This document shows positions 44,671 to 55,539 of a stretch of 64,000 nt of DNA, piece by piece. A model generated the notes under the pieces. That model saw only the letters and a program-made list of their open reading frames with translations, ran no database searches and was not told the origin of the DNA. This stretch comes from Euwallacea fornicatus (Eukaryota > Arthropoda > Insecta > Coleoptera > Curculionidae): positions 62,001 to 126,000 of the forward strand of contig NC_089566.1 in the NCBI RefSeq assembly GCF_040115645.1. The letters run 5' to 3'. A program made the position numbers and the translations under genes. Numbering within the stretch: position 1 is the stretch's first letter; each line of letters starts with the position of its first letter.

Positions 44671-45911
44671 CCGTTTAAAAGCGAGTCGGCAACGTTGCAG
44701 AGCTCCCCCTGTCCATCGTACCAAGCGAGCAGTACTGCAAATGATCTTTTTCTTTTTGTGGGGTCACGACCCCGGGGGTAAAAAATCTTGCCAGAAGACG
44801 ATACTGGTGCCCATGCAACCAGCCTGTGTGGGGTTTCACCCACTAAAAAACCCCGTGTTGCAAAGGATTTCGAATTTGAATGTTCGAATTCCTCGATCGC
44901 GCTTCTGTCGTTTCATATGTGAGCTAGCAGAGTCGAGCGGAACTATCGCCTTTTACTCTGCTTTCGCTCTAGGCCTTTTCTTGCCTATCTGGGAGGCGTT
45001 TGATACCTCTCCTTTCTTTTGACTGGAGTTACCTCCCCAACATGGAGTTCTTCTGCCCTCTTCTGTCCGTCTGGGCGCTTCTTTCTTCGTTCACTTGATT
45101 GTTGTGTTTGTTCTTTTAACGAAGATGGGTCAGAAGAACCAGGCAGGCTATTCCGGTTTTTTTTTCATCATTGCGGAGGAAGCCTTACGGCTGTGGTCTT
45201 TACCTCTAGCCTGCAATCGTTTGCTTGGTCATATGCAGGTCTGTTCTTCATTGTCATCCGTTATCTTGTAACTGATGTTTTGGTCTTTTGTGCAGAATGG
45301 CATGCTCTAGAGTGTAATCTGTTGCTTTCCTGATCAGTTCGTTTCGGTGTTGCTCCACTGCTTGGAATGTCTCGATATCATGTTCTTTCATGATGTCCAT
45401 CATTGTTTTGATCTCTTTTTATTGCCTGGTTGCAAACGTACCAAGGCGCGTTTAATGCCGTTCTGAAAGCAATGTAAGGGAAAAGTAGAAACCAAAACGT
45501 AGAAATTAGGCAATATAACGGAGAATCGAGTCGAACCGCTGATGATAAATGTAGACTATAATCGTTCTAATTTCTTAAGTTTTAACTTACTTGTCAGTAC
45601 TTAAAATTAGTGTTTTCTCTATGTTATCTGTTTGTATAAAATGCATTAAATTTTGGAAAGCAGATTTGTTTTTATTGGCAAATAACGATTAAAATAAATG
45701 TAAAGTTCATGCAGAATATCTAATCATAACAATAACATAACCCTCAAAGGCCCGAGCTTATAAACAAGGATTGTCAGCTGATTTTATTTAGTGAATTCAT
45801 TTCCAGTGGTGCGCTGTCCGCTCGAGAGCCGTCCACTTCGAGAACCCGCACTGACAAGTGACACTTACATGAGTGGCGGTTGACGAATGCCGGGGGCGGG
45901 AGATTAAAAGG
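44671..45911 (-). repeat. Right arm of the second palindrome
   Basis: Reverse complement of 41083-42336. A ~10-bp duplication near 45050 is the main indel. It ends exactly at the gypsy LTR (45912). Confidence 0.85.
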
Positions 45912-46253
45912 TGTCGGGATTCCAGGGGCTTGCGTATACCGATCGGATCGGGGGTAACGCAACGAGCAGTTGGTGTCGACAAGGAAAATGGTTTTCGGAA
46001 CAGAATACAAGACTATACTTTTTACAGATTTATTTAAATGATTGTTACGTGGTTGCACAGTCTGTTCTGTCTTCCCGCGAGCCGCCAACCTCCTTTTATC
46101 CAGAACCCCAGTCGTGAATCTCTTGGGGTTCCCCTTTTTCTCTCTAAGCTAACGGCTTTTTTGATCTTCCCGCCCCCGTCAATTGCCACACGTGTGTCAC
46201 TTGTCGGTGCGGGTTCTCGGAGTGGACGGCTCTCGAGCGGATAATGCACCACA
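45912..46253 (-). repeat. Gypsy 3' LTR
   Basis: Minus strand TGTGGTGCATTATCC...GAATCCCGACA. Differs from the 5' LTR at three positions. A TATA-like GGATAAAAGG lies mid-LTR. Confidence 0.9.
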
Positions 46254-46432
46254 ATACTCCCCCCCTAGAAACGGAGTATCGGGTTACAAGGAATGTACTA
46301 CTACTAAGCTTAGACATAAAGACGACAACCTGAATAATAATACAATTAGTGTAACTGCTGGAAATATTATTTACAATGTGTACTGAAACGTACTGTTTTC
46401 TTTACTTTACTATCTACGGATTTTAACTGATT

Positions 46433-49400
46433 TTAGCCGGCATAGGTATGGTCGTGCGTTGTAGGATCCGTAGAAAGTATATAAGCTGGCTTCAGTCGAT
46501 CTTTGGAGATGTTGATGTCTCTATGATTCATTGTGACAGTAAAATATTTATCACTACGGCTTCTAACAGGTAAGGGGCCTTCGTAGGGGGGTTGGAGAGG
46601 CTTTTTCACCGTATCGTTCCGCACAAAGACGTGTGTGCAGGTCTCTAATTCCGGGGCGACGAAGATTTTTTCTGCTGCTGTGGTTGCTAGTGGGTATGGG
46701 TTGTAATAGCTTCATTTTCTGTTTTAGTTTTTGCACGAAGGATGTTGGGTCGTGATCTGGTTTGGAGGGTTCGAGAAATTCTCCTGGGAGTCGTAGGGTT
46801 GTTCCATATAACATCTCTGCTGGTGATACACCTACCTCGTCTCTCACGGTACAGTGTAATCCCAACAGGATTGTAGGTAGCACTTCCGTCCAGCGTTCTG
46901 TTTCGTGAGCCATAATTGCGGATTTAAGGGTCCTATGCCACCTTTCCACCTTGCCGTTCGTTATGGGGTGGTATGGTGTTGTGCGCGCTCGTTTGCAACC
47001 TAATAAAATGGATAGGGCACTGAAAAGGAAACTCTCGAATTGTCGGCCTTGGTCGGTAATCATTTTGAGAGGGGCCCCGTATCTACAAATCCAGTTGTCA
47101 TAAAAGGTTTTCGCGACAGTGTCTGCTGCCATATCGGCCATCGGATATGCTTCTGCCCAGCAGGAATATCTATCTATACATGTCAGACAATACCTGTAAC
47201 CGTTTGACGGTGGTAGTGGTCCGACAATATCTATATTGATATCTTGGAAGCGTGCGTCTGGGACCTGCAGTTGCTTCCATGGTGTGTAACTATGTTTATT
47301 AATTTTTGCTTTTTGGCAGCTGATGCAGGCTTTGGTCCAGTCTCGAATATCCCTATTCATGTATGGCCAGACGAACCTTACGGATATCAGTTTGGTGGTT
47401 CCCTTTATCCCTGGGTGGGAAAGGTTGTGGAATCTGTCGAAGATAGATCGTCTGAAACCTTTTGTAATAAAGGGTTTGATTTTCGAGTTGCTGTCGTCGC
47501 AGTAAACGATCGCCTCAGTACCAGGTACGTTGCATTGTTTCAGGTTCAATGCGGTTCCTTGAGGGTCTCCCAATATTGCTTGCAACTCCGGGTCGTCTGC
47601 CTGGTGTTTGCTCAAGGCCTTGTAATCGACCGGTTGGGGTGCGTCAACTGAACTGATCCGGGAGAGAGCGTCGGCTACTACGTTGCTTTTACCACTGCTG
47701 TGTTCTATATTCGTTGAGAACTGCGAGATGAAATCCAGATGATGGAATTGCCTCGGAGATGAATTGTCGAACTTCTGCCTAAAGGCATATGTAAGCGGTT
47801 TATGGTCGGTAAAGATATTAAAGTGCCTTCCTTCCAACATATATCTGAAATACTTTACAGCTGAGTAAATAGCGAGCAGTTCTCGGTCATATGTACTGTA
47901 CTTCCTCTCAGTTTTCGAGAATTTCTTCGAAAAGAAACTGAGTGGTTTCCATGAGTTGTCCTCGAATTGTTCGACTACTGCTCCCATTGCGAAATCAGAC
48001 GCGTCAACCGTGAGTGAAATGGGTGCTGATGAGCTAGGATGCACCAGGGTCGCAGCGTTTGCTAGGTCCTTCCTGCACTGTTCAAAGGCTGTTCGAGTTT
48101 CCTCTGTCCAACTTATGGGGGTCTTATCATTTTTCTTGCCATTCCTATGCAATTCGTGGAGGACGCGTTGGTTATGGGCTGCTTTGGGTATGCATTTTCG
48201 GTAGAAGTTGATCATACCGAGAAAACGCCTTAAGTCTGAGACGGTCTTAGGCAGAGGATAACCAACGATAGTGGCTACCTTCTCCGGGAGCGGTGTGGAA
48301 CCTTGCGGAGAGACTTGATAACCCAGGAACTTGACTTGTTCCTCGCCAAAGACACATTTTTCCGGGTTGATGGTCAACCCGAATTTTTGTAGGCGTTCGA
48401 ATATTGTTTTCAGATGTTTTATGTGCTGCGGCTCGTCTTCGGAAGCTATCAAGATATCGTCGATATATGGGAAACAAAAGTCCAAATTTTCCAGTACTTC
48501 ATGTATGAATCTCTGAAAAGATTGCGCTGCGTTTCTCAATCCGAATTGCATACGGGTGAATTCGAACAGCCCGAATGGGGTAATAATCGCGGTTTTTGGA
48601 ATTGAGTCCTCATCGACGGGGATTTGATGATATGCACGTACCAAATCCAGTGTTGTGAAAATAGTTTTTCCCTCTAAAAAATGTGAGAAGTCGTGCAGGT
48701 TTGGGATCGGGTACTTATCCTCAATTGTCGATGAATTTAGGCGGCGGTAATCTCCCACAGGTCTCCATTCACCTGTTGCCTTCTTTGAGACCATGTGCAG
48801 GGGGCTAGCCCAAGGGCTCTTTGAAGGTCGGCAGATATCCATCTCGAGCAGGTACTGGAATTCCTGTTTAGCCAACTTAAGTTTCTCCGGAGGCAACCGT
48901 CTCGCTTTTGAACAGACCGGCGGTCCGTTGGTGTGTATGGCATGTGAGGTGCTATGCTTCAAATCGTTAGGTGCCGAGGTAAATTTAGTGAGGTTGGGGA
49001 ATTGCCTTAGGATTTCACTATACTTGCAGGGTGCCGGAATGGTACATACCGAATACGTGCTAGCAAGTTTTACCTGACCATACCTAACCGCTTGCGTAAT
49101 GCCATCTGTGATCCTACCGCGTCCCATATCAACAAGCACGTTGAAATGGTGTAGGAAGTCTGCGCCTATGATAGCGATATCCGTCTTAGCTATGATGAAG
49201 TTCCACATGAATTTCCGTCGCAGACCAAGGCTGACGGCTAAGTGCTTGCTGCCGTACGCGGGGATTTGTGTGTTATTTGCTGCGAGCAAGTTAAACCGGG
49301 TATCAACGTGCTGGTCCTTATGGGAACGGGGGACTATCGATACCTCGGCGCCAGAATCAATAAGAAACCTAATTCCTGTTAAATTATCCTTAATAACTAG

Positions 49401-49490
49401 CCTATACGTACTTATTTTGTTACCGGTAGGGGCTGGAGAGCTGGGCGCGTGGCGAGCTGGCTGTCCCATATTGCCGTTCGCGTCAGGCAA
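46433..49490 (-). CDS. pol: Gypsy pol polyprotein (protease, RT, RNase H, integrase), one frameshift near the end
   Basis: From ATG 49490 the frame is open for 975 codons. In order: aspartic protease (LIDSGAEVSIVP, D about residue 45), reverse transcriptase with FPYIDDILIASEDE, RNase H (TVDASDFAMGAVVE; YSTYDRELLAIYSAV; SNVVADALSR), the HHCC zinc region (HNLSHPGI...CISCQKAK), and the integrase core (DIVGPLPPSNGYRY; ITDQGRQFES; NGKVERWHRTLK). A one-base shift at about 46690 moves the last ~75 codons (KKPLQPPYEGP; NHRDINISKDRLKPAY) to another frame ending at 46433. Otherwise intact, in keeping with the near-identical LTRs. Pol is in a different frame from gag, so ribosomal frameshifting or a second lesion is required. 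Confidence 0.9.
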
Positions 49491-49498
49491 CGTGGGGC

Positions 49499-50272
49499 CT
49501 AGTTTTCCGCCTTGAAATTACAAGGCCTCGTACACCTGGTGGCCTTCTCCTTGAATCTTCGGTGGTACCAGCAAATTTCAGCGTCCTGCTGTCTCCCGTC
49601 TGGAGATCTTGATCTTCTCCGGCTCTGTGATCTTTCCCGGGCTCGTGTGTCTCTCCTTATTTCCCTCACCTCCAGAGTGAGCTGTCGCAGGTTTTCAACT
49701 AATGTTGGCAGATCAGGAGTCTCGGTCTGTTGCCGGATCTGGTACACGCCGGGCTGTAGGATTTCTGCGATTTGGTCTGCCCTCGTTGCCAACTCCTCCA
49801 GTGGATCGCTGCTACCGGCTAGGATTGACTGGATCTGATTTGGGAGCTGCTGCAGCCATATTGATCTGAGCAGTTGTTTTGACACTGATGCGCCGCCTAA
49901 TCCCATCATTTCGTTTAACAGGTGAGATGGTTTCCTGTCTCCCAATGTTGAATGTGAGACTAATTTTCTAAACTTCTGCTCATCGGACTCAGAGAATAAT
50001 GTGATTAGCCTGTTTTTTATTGCTGGGAACATGTCCACGGCTGGGGGATTGTATAATAAATCTCCTACCTGCTTCATAACTTCGTTGTCGAGAACGCTGA
50101 CCACGTACTCAAACTTGGTCTCATCCGTTGTAACTCCAGCTAGTTTGAACTGTGCCTCCAGTCGGCGAAACCAGAGTTTTGGATCTGCTGTCCAAAACGG
50201 AGGAGGCTTTACCGCTACTCTGTCTACCATTGCGGAGGTGTTGTTGGTTTCGGACGGGCCTGGGTTCTCCAT
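49499..50272 (-). CDS. gag: Gypsy gag
   Basis: 257 residues from ATG 50272. The N-terminal half has the capsid pattern of insect gypsy gag proteins (PPPFWTADPKLWFRRLEAQF; LLNEMMGLGGASVS; LRSIWLQQLPNQIQSIL). A basic RS-rich stretch (RDTRARERSQSRRRSRS) and a terminal CWYHRRF...CTRPCNF, a single Cys-rich nucleocapsid-type motif, close the protein. Ends 8 bp before the pol ATG. Confidence 0.85.
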   Translation of the reverse strand: MENPGPSETNNTSAMVDRVAVKPPPFWTADPKLWFRRLEAQFKLAGVTTDETKFEYVVSVLDNEVMKQVGDLLYNPPAVDMFPAIKNRLITLFSESDEQKFRKLVSHSTLGDRKPSHLLNEMMGLGGASVSKQLLRSIWLQQLPNQIQSILAGSSDPLEELATRADQIAEILQPGVYQIRQQTETPDLPTLVENLRQLTLEVREIRRDTRARERSQSRRRSRSPDGRQQDAEICWYHRRFKEKATRCTRPCNFKAEN

Positions 50273-50358
50273 GATCCTTGTACTGATGTGTTATTGACTT
50301 TTCGCAGTTCCTGGTGCTGGAGCCTCGTAGGGCGCTGATCACGTCGGGGTCACCAATT

Positions 50359-50700
50359 TGTCGAGATTCCAGGGGCTTGCGTATACCGATCGGATCGGGG
50401 GTAACGCAACGAGCAGTTGGTGTCGACAAGGAAAATGGTTTTCGGAACAGAATACAAGACTATACTTTTTACAGATTTATTTAAATAATTGTTACGTGGT
50501 TGCACAGTCTGTTCTGTCTTCCCGCGAGCCGCCAACCTCCTTTTATCCAGAACCCCAGTCGTGAATCTCTTGGGGTTCCCCTTTTTCTCTCTAAGCTAAC
50601 GGCTTTTTTGATCTTCCCGCCCCCGTCAATTGCCACACGTGTGTCACTTGTCGGTGCGGGTTCTCGGAGTGGACGGCTCTCGAGCGGATAGTGCACCACA
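50359..50700 (-). repeat. Gypsy 5' LTR
   Basis: Minus strand TGTGGTGCACTATCC...GAATCTCGACA, 342 bp, upstream of gag. Confidence 0.9.
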
Positions 50701-51446
50701 ATAACAATAACATAACCCTCAAAGGCCCGAGCTTATAAACAAGGATTGTCAGCTGATTTTATTTAGTGAATTCATTTCCAGTGTGGTGCGCTGTCCGCTC
50801 GAGAGCCGTCCACTCCGAGAACCCGCACTGACAAGTGACACTTACATGAGTGGCGATTGACGAATGCCGGGGGCGGGAGATTAAAAGGGTTAAGCAGCTT
50901 CAAAAAACAAACGGCATGACCATCATCTACACGAAGATCGAGAGTTCAGGCGTGGAAAAATTAGAGTAGCAATAGTAAAGTGAAACAAAATAGTTAAGTA
51001 GTACAAACGGGTACTCAGTACTCAAGGTCAGTTTCTTCGTCGGGTTTAGATACTGGCCCTTTCCCACGCGCACGCATAGTAACGGAATCATCCATTACCC
51101 CGTTAGCACCGACTGCGCGTTGCGTTCTCCTACATCCTCTCGGGACGCACAAACTCCTATAAGCCCGACTCTAACAACTGAACAATGTCGCCAACCGTTG
51201 TATGTTTGGTTGTCTACATTGTTGATCACGTGACAGACAAACAATTCTGAAGGCACCGCATAATTATATGTCCAATCCTGCACTTAAAGTAGGCAACTAA
51301 TTATACATGCAACGCGTGCGTCTTTGGCCTTGTTATTGGGACCAGAAGAACCGATAGAGCGACGGACGGCTGAAGGGACTCGGAATAGGTTCGTACACAT
51401 TAAACCAGTGATAAAAACCAGTGAAGGTAGTTTTTTTTTAGATAAA

Positions 51447-51827
51447 ATGGATATGAAAAAACTGATAATGGATTTTCGTCACTTCCAACGTGAACGGCAG
51501 AAGGCTAAGATAGTGAAGAAGAAAATGTCGAGCTTCAATGTCGTGAAATTCCAAAGAGGGGCTGTCGAAATGGCAGACGTAATCGTAAGAGTATATCAGG
51601 GCGCCGTTATGACATTTGAAGACGAAAATGGGAAAGGGTTTTTCAATCTAGAAGACACCGATATAACGGCATTTGATAACGGTGAATCGGACGACAAAGA
51701 TGAACACACACTGAGTGTAGAGCTTTACCTCTACCATGGAGAAGAGACTGTATCATTACAATTTGCAAGTCTGGTAGAAAAGCAGAACTTCGTAGCAGTA
51801 TTGGAAACATTTTTACAGTTTAGGTGA
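51447..51827 (+). CDS. MDMKK ORF, copy A3
   Basis: ATG 51447, 126 residues, full-length with the terminal helix (SLVEKQNFVAVLETFLQF). The most divergent copy: against A1 I count about 14 amino-acid changes and about 4 silent ones, for example VRVYQGAVMTF for VTIYQGGTMNF and NLEDTDITAF for FLKDIDITTF. This ratio is close to neutral expectation, so an open frame here is not proof of constraint. Same splice-acceptor-like T-run before the ATG. Confidence 0.55.
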   Translation: MDMKKLIMDFRHFQRERQKAKIVKKKMSSFNVVKFQRGAVEMADVIVRVYQGAVMTFEDENGKGFFNLEDTDITAFDNGESDDKDEHTLSVELYLYHGEETVSLQFASLVEKQNFVAVLETFLQFR

Positions 51828-51842
51828 GAAATTACATGCATA

Positions 51843-53122
51843 CAGGGTGATTCTAGATAAGTGGGACAAGCAAATATCTTGAAATCGAGAAGAACTACAA
51901 AAAAATGTTCAAAGTCTTTTTTATTTTTCGGGGCCACAACTTTTTATAATGTCAATTTTTTCCAAGGTCACCTTCACCTGTCCTTTGGGGTCAACTTCAT
52001 TTTTTCAAATGTAACACCTATTTTTTTTTGGGAGATTCGAATTCTTTGTTGGCAGTAAAAATGTTTTTACTTGAAACATTTTGTGCTAAAATTAACGAAA
52101 TTCATAATAATAACAGGTGCAAAATAAGAAACATTTCATTAAACTTTAATCATTTATTTTAACACTTTTATTAATTTTGTAGTGAATTTTAATTTAGTAT
52201 AAAAAAATTCAGTCCAACAGATGTTTGAAATGGTTCCCCTACTGATCAAGGCACTTAACAATTCTGTTTTGAAGTGATTGCTTCTTATTTTTCAGCATTT
52301 CAGTTGTAATGTTTCGACATGCGTTTTTAATTCGAATCTTCATGTCTTTGGAAGTATTTGGTACTCGATTATAAACTACTTGTTTTAAATGACCCCACAA
52401 AACAAAATCTGCTGAAGTCAAACCTGGCGATCGGGCTGGCCAGTTAACTTCTTTGACATTTCTAGCATAACGAGCGAGGCAACCGTCATGTTGAAACCAC
52501 ATTGTCAACCTTTGCCCTGAATTAACTTCTTCGAGAAGGAGTGGCAAATTTTTTAACCATAAATAACATGGCGATGTGGATGGGAATCCAACACTTTCCA
52601 CTTCACGAAACCGGCGTGGATTCTCAACTGACTAATAATGCATGTTGTGGCGAGTCACTTCACCGTGGTTTGTGAAGCAGAATTCGTCAGAAAATAGTAC
52701 ATTTGAAAAAAAAATCGCATTTTCATGGAGTCTTCTTTGTATCCAAGTACAAAAAGTCACTCGATTTCGGAAATCATCACCATGTAATTCTTGATGCAGA
52801 CTTACGTGGAATGGATGAAATTTATGTGCGTGTAAAATACGCCAATTTGATAATTCTCATTCAGATGAAGTGGTTGAGCGTTTTCACGTTTTTTTTTCTC
52901 TCCAAATTGTCTGTTTCTAAGAACCGATTCAAAACACGATAAAAAGTGTTACGTCCTGAAACATTTTTGTCCCAAAGGACAGGTGAAGGTGACCTTGGAA
53001 AAAACAAATTGGCATAAAAAGTTGAGGCCCCGGAAATAAAGAAGACTTTGTTTGAACATTTTTCTTGTAGATCTTCTCGATTTCAAGACATTTGCTTGTC
53101 CCACTTATCTAGAGTCACCCTG
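51843..53122 (-). mobile_element. Mariner-like (DUF4817 group) element, third copy
   Basis: Flanked by TA; 1280 bp, shorter than the arm copies because it lacks the partly duplicated segment near its left end. Transposase fragment on the minus strand at 52239-52700 as in the arms. Confidence 0.85.
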
Positions 53123-53696
53123 TATATGTATACAAGTATATTTAGGTTTTGTTCATTTTGTAGCAATAGTTCCAATAGTCCGGTTGATTCCGGAACGTCA
53201 ACACTATCATAATAAATGTTTCGTATCTAAATGAAAACACGAACTGTTGTGTGTTGAAGTCACACAATTTTTAACCATTGGAAATGGAATCTCTAGAAAC
53301 ATGTGACCACGTCGAGGCCATAAAACAATCACCTCAGTGCCCGATTCCAAGAAGACTCCAAGAAGGACTCGATAAGGGACGATGGTTCTTGTTGGTAACT
53401 AGACAGGGAGGCAGTCAAGAAAGGACTCTGATAATGCTAACTTGGCCTGAGAAAAGGGACTGACTACTTGAAATTTGGAATATAACTAATAGAAACAAAC
53501 ATGTCGTGTGTTAATTAGTGCCACTGTTTATCCCAGGGACTTACCGAGTTCTTACCTAACGGTGGCGACTGCCTCACTAGGCACTCAAAGAAAAATTCAA
53601 ATACGTCGGCGGTGTTTTGTACTTGAGACAAAGGACCAGACGGGCCACCGTCAAGAAATAATGGGGGTCCGAAAGTTCGAGAAGGTACAGAAAATC

Positions 53697-53967
53697 TGTT
53701 ACACGAATCGCACTAAATTTAATCGCAGACTAGTTGGAATACAGGGTTTGATTGACGATTAAATAATTAACTACAAATTTCTATTGCGACGAGATGCGTT
53801 AGAAGTTGGTAAAGTGATTTATTCTAACTTGTGAAATCGAGATAGGAGAGAAGTTGCTGTTAAAGCGACGAGATGAGAAACGGTTCTGTTTTCCGTCTAT
53901 TGTTATTTATTGCCCAGATGTTAAAGCATTGCGTAAGAGCGATCTTTATGTTGGAGTTTTTCCAACA
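53697..53967 (-). mobile_element. BEL-type LTR, third copy
   Basis: 271 bp, same ends as 15572-15842; leader motif on the minus strand at about 53630. Confidence 0.7.
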
Positions 53968-54199
53968 GCCACGATCTAGCTCTTGCAGATTCCCTTCCGA
54001 ACCATTACAGTTTTCTTCCATTTCTATATAGTCCTCCAGCTAGAAGCCAGGGACACGAGTTCCTATAGGCACCTTCCTCCCTGTTTTCTCTTCTAGTCTC
54101 ATGTTCCCAATTCTCTTTGGTAGATTCTTATCTCTCATCCTCCTCCAGTCAAACAAACCACGCACCTGTTTCACCAAACTATAATAGAAAAAAAAAACA

Positions 54200-54960
54200 A
54201 CTACAATTATGATCCAAACTTTGGCTTCTTACTCGTCCAAGCAAATATATAGGGTGCGCCAACTAAAACAAAACAGACCTGTTTTCTCGGATGATGGAAG
54301 AATTGTGCAATAATGCTCGGACACATCAACATGGATTTATGCCACTCTTCAAAACACTCGCCAACGAATAAACCCTGCTCAAAAGGACGTGGGGCGCAGT
54401 GACGTGCCGAATCTTCCATAACTCCTTTATTCCAACGAACTTTCCATTTTTTTTCGCGTTATCCTATTGCCTTTACCTCCGCAAATTTCGATTTTCTGGG
54501 GGGTGCGGTTATAAGAGGTGTTCAATTGCCCTTCAGAACTTCCTTCTTTTGGGAGCGTTACCTCTATGATTGCCAAACGGAATTGATGGCATGACAAACG
54601 TTTCCTGGAGTTTTTCCTGTGGAGGAGGAAAGAGTTATATAACCATGTCTGGAGCATGTGAATTCCCCCTTTTGTGTACCAACGGAACGATTTTCGAACT
54701 CGGAGGGTAATATGAAATCATTTGATCCATACGATCAGTCCCACCCATGTTTTTGTTACACTTTGCAATAGCTTCAGGTTTGTCCCTAATGTTCCCTTTT
54801 TCATTTGGTGTTTGCATCAAGTTGATAGAAAACCGTGACGATATGCGGAGTAACTGTCTTTTGGCCCTCCATTGTCCAGTCATTACCGTCTCGATATACT
54901 GCTCTTGTCTGTCCTGTCTGCAGTTTTGTTCTGGCAACAGCTTCAGAATTGTCCTCTCTG
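54200..54960 (-). pseudogene. piggyBac transposase, C-terminal third
   Basis: Minus strand: SSRFSINLMQTPNEKG, IRDKPEAIAKCNKNMGGTDR with MDQMISYYPPSSK (the 'YN..MGGVD..DQ...YY' hallmark of piggyBac, DDE_Tnp_1_7), a frameshift at about 54715, then HMLQTWLYNSFLLHRKNSRK and the degraded Cys-rich tail (WNKGVMEDSARHCAPRPFEQ; GECFEEWHK). The catalytic first two-thirds are missing. This copy identifies the shorter tails in the arms. Confidence 0.75.
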
Positions 54961-55539
54961 TTCGCCCTTAAGTCCCGGTACAGTGAAGTAAAGTTGTCCG
55001 TAAACAGACAATGTCCCTCCTGTCTGAATTCAATTCAGACGTCTGGGAAAATTCCTAATTTCTGTAACAAAGGGTACAGAAAGGTACATCATAAATTTGG
55101 GTAAAGCTCTCAACGTGATTCAAGTACTCGGACTGTTTGATTTATTGCCCACAATCAAGGAACTCAAAGTCTTCCTAAATACTCCACTCCAACGGGCGAT
55201 AGGTGATGGCCAACATCTAGTGGTTGCAACCAAGTGAAACAAAAAACACCAGAATCCATGCCGCAATAAATCTTAATTTTACCTTTGCGTTGCACCCGGA
55301 CTAAAGGTAGACTGGGGAAAAAAGGTTGAAGGGACAAAAGAGGGAGCAAGGTTCCTTGAGACGAGAAGAAAAAAACCCAGAAGAGCAAGAAGAGACGCGA
55401 AACGAATTTCATAGACAGCATAGGTGATCGTAATTGTGAAAAAGAAAGGTTTAAAAGAAACTTCGTGTTGCAACCCCCAGAAGTGAGGCATTCTTAACCC
55501 TGTGATCGTACTAACGTTGATTACAAAGATTAGTTAAAT
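54961..55539. other. Unassigned stretch
   Basis: The first ~140 bp may be further degraded piggyBac sequence. The rest has no ORF I trust. Confidence 0.4.

Larger units (their letters stand above)
45912..50700 (-). mobile_element. Ty3/gypsy LTR retrotransposon, nearly complete, young
   Basis: 4789 bp with two 342-bp LTRs that differ at three positions by my count. A tract AGGGGGGGAGTAT precedes the 3' LTR (polypurine tract) and TTGGTGACCCCGACGTG follows the 5' LTR (primer binding region). Gag and pol fill the interior; there is no env. No short target duplication is visible; instead about 185 bp (45727-45911 and 50703-50888) are duplicated on the two sides. Confidence 0.9.
50703..54590 (+). 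repeat. Third, partial copy of the large repeat
   Basis: Same orientation as the left arm; matches about 12445-16447. It contains the LTR head, MDMKK ORF A3, the mariner-like element, the BEL LTR and the piggyBac tail, then continues into more piggyBac where the two arms switch to other sequence. Confidence 0.9.

Noticed and set aside
46034..46252. ORFs of 60-100 codons inside the gypsy LTRs (also at 50481-50699)
   Set aside because: They are non-coding LTR sequence; the frames are open only because the LTRs are GC-richer than their surroundings.
47244..49515. Plus-strand ORFs of up to 138 codons across 47-49.5 kb
   Set aside because: Antisense shadows of the intact gypsy pol on the minus strand.
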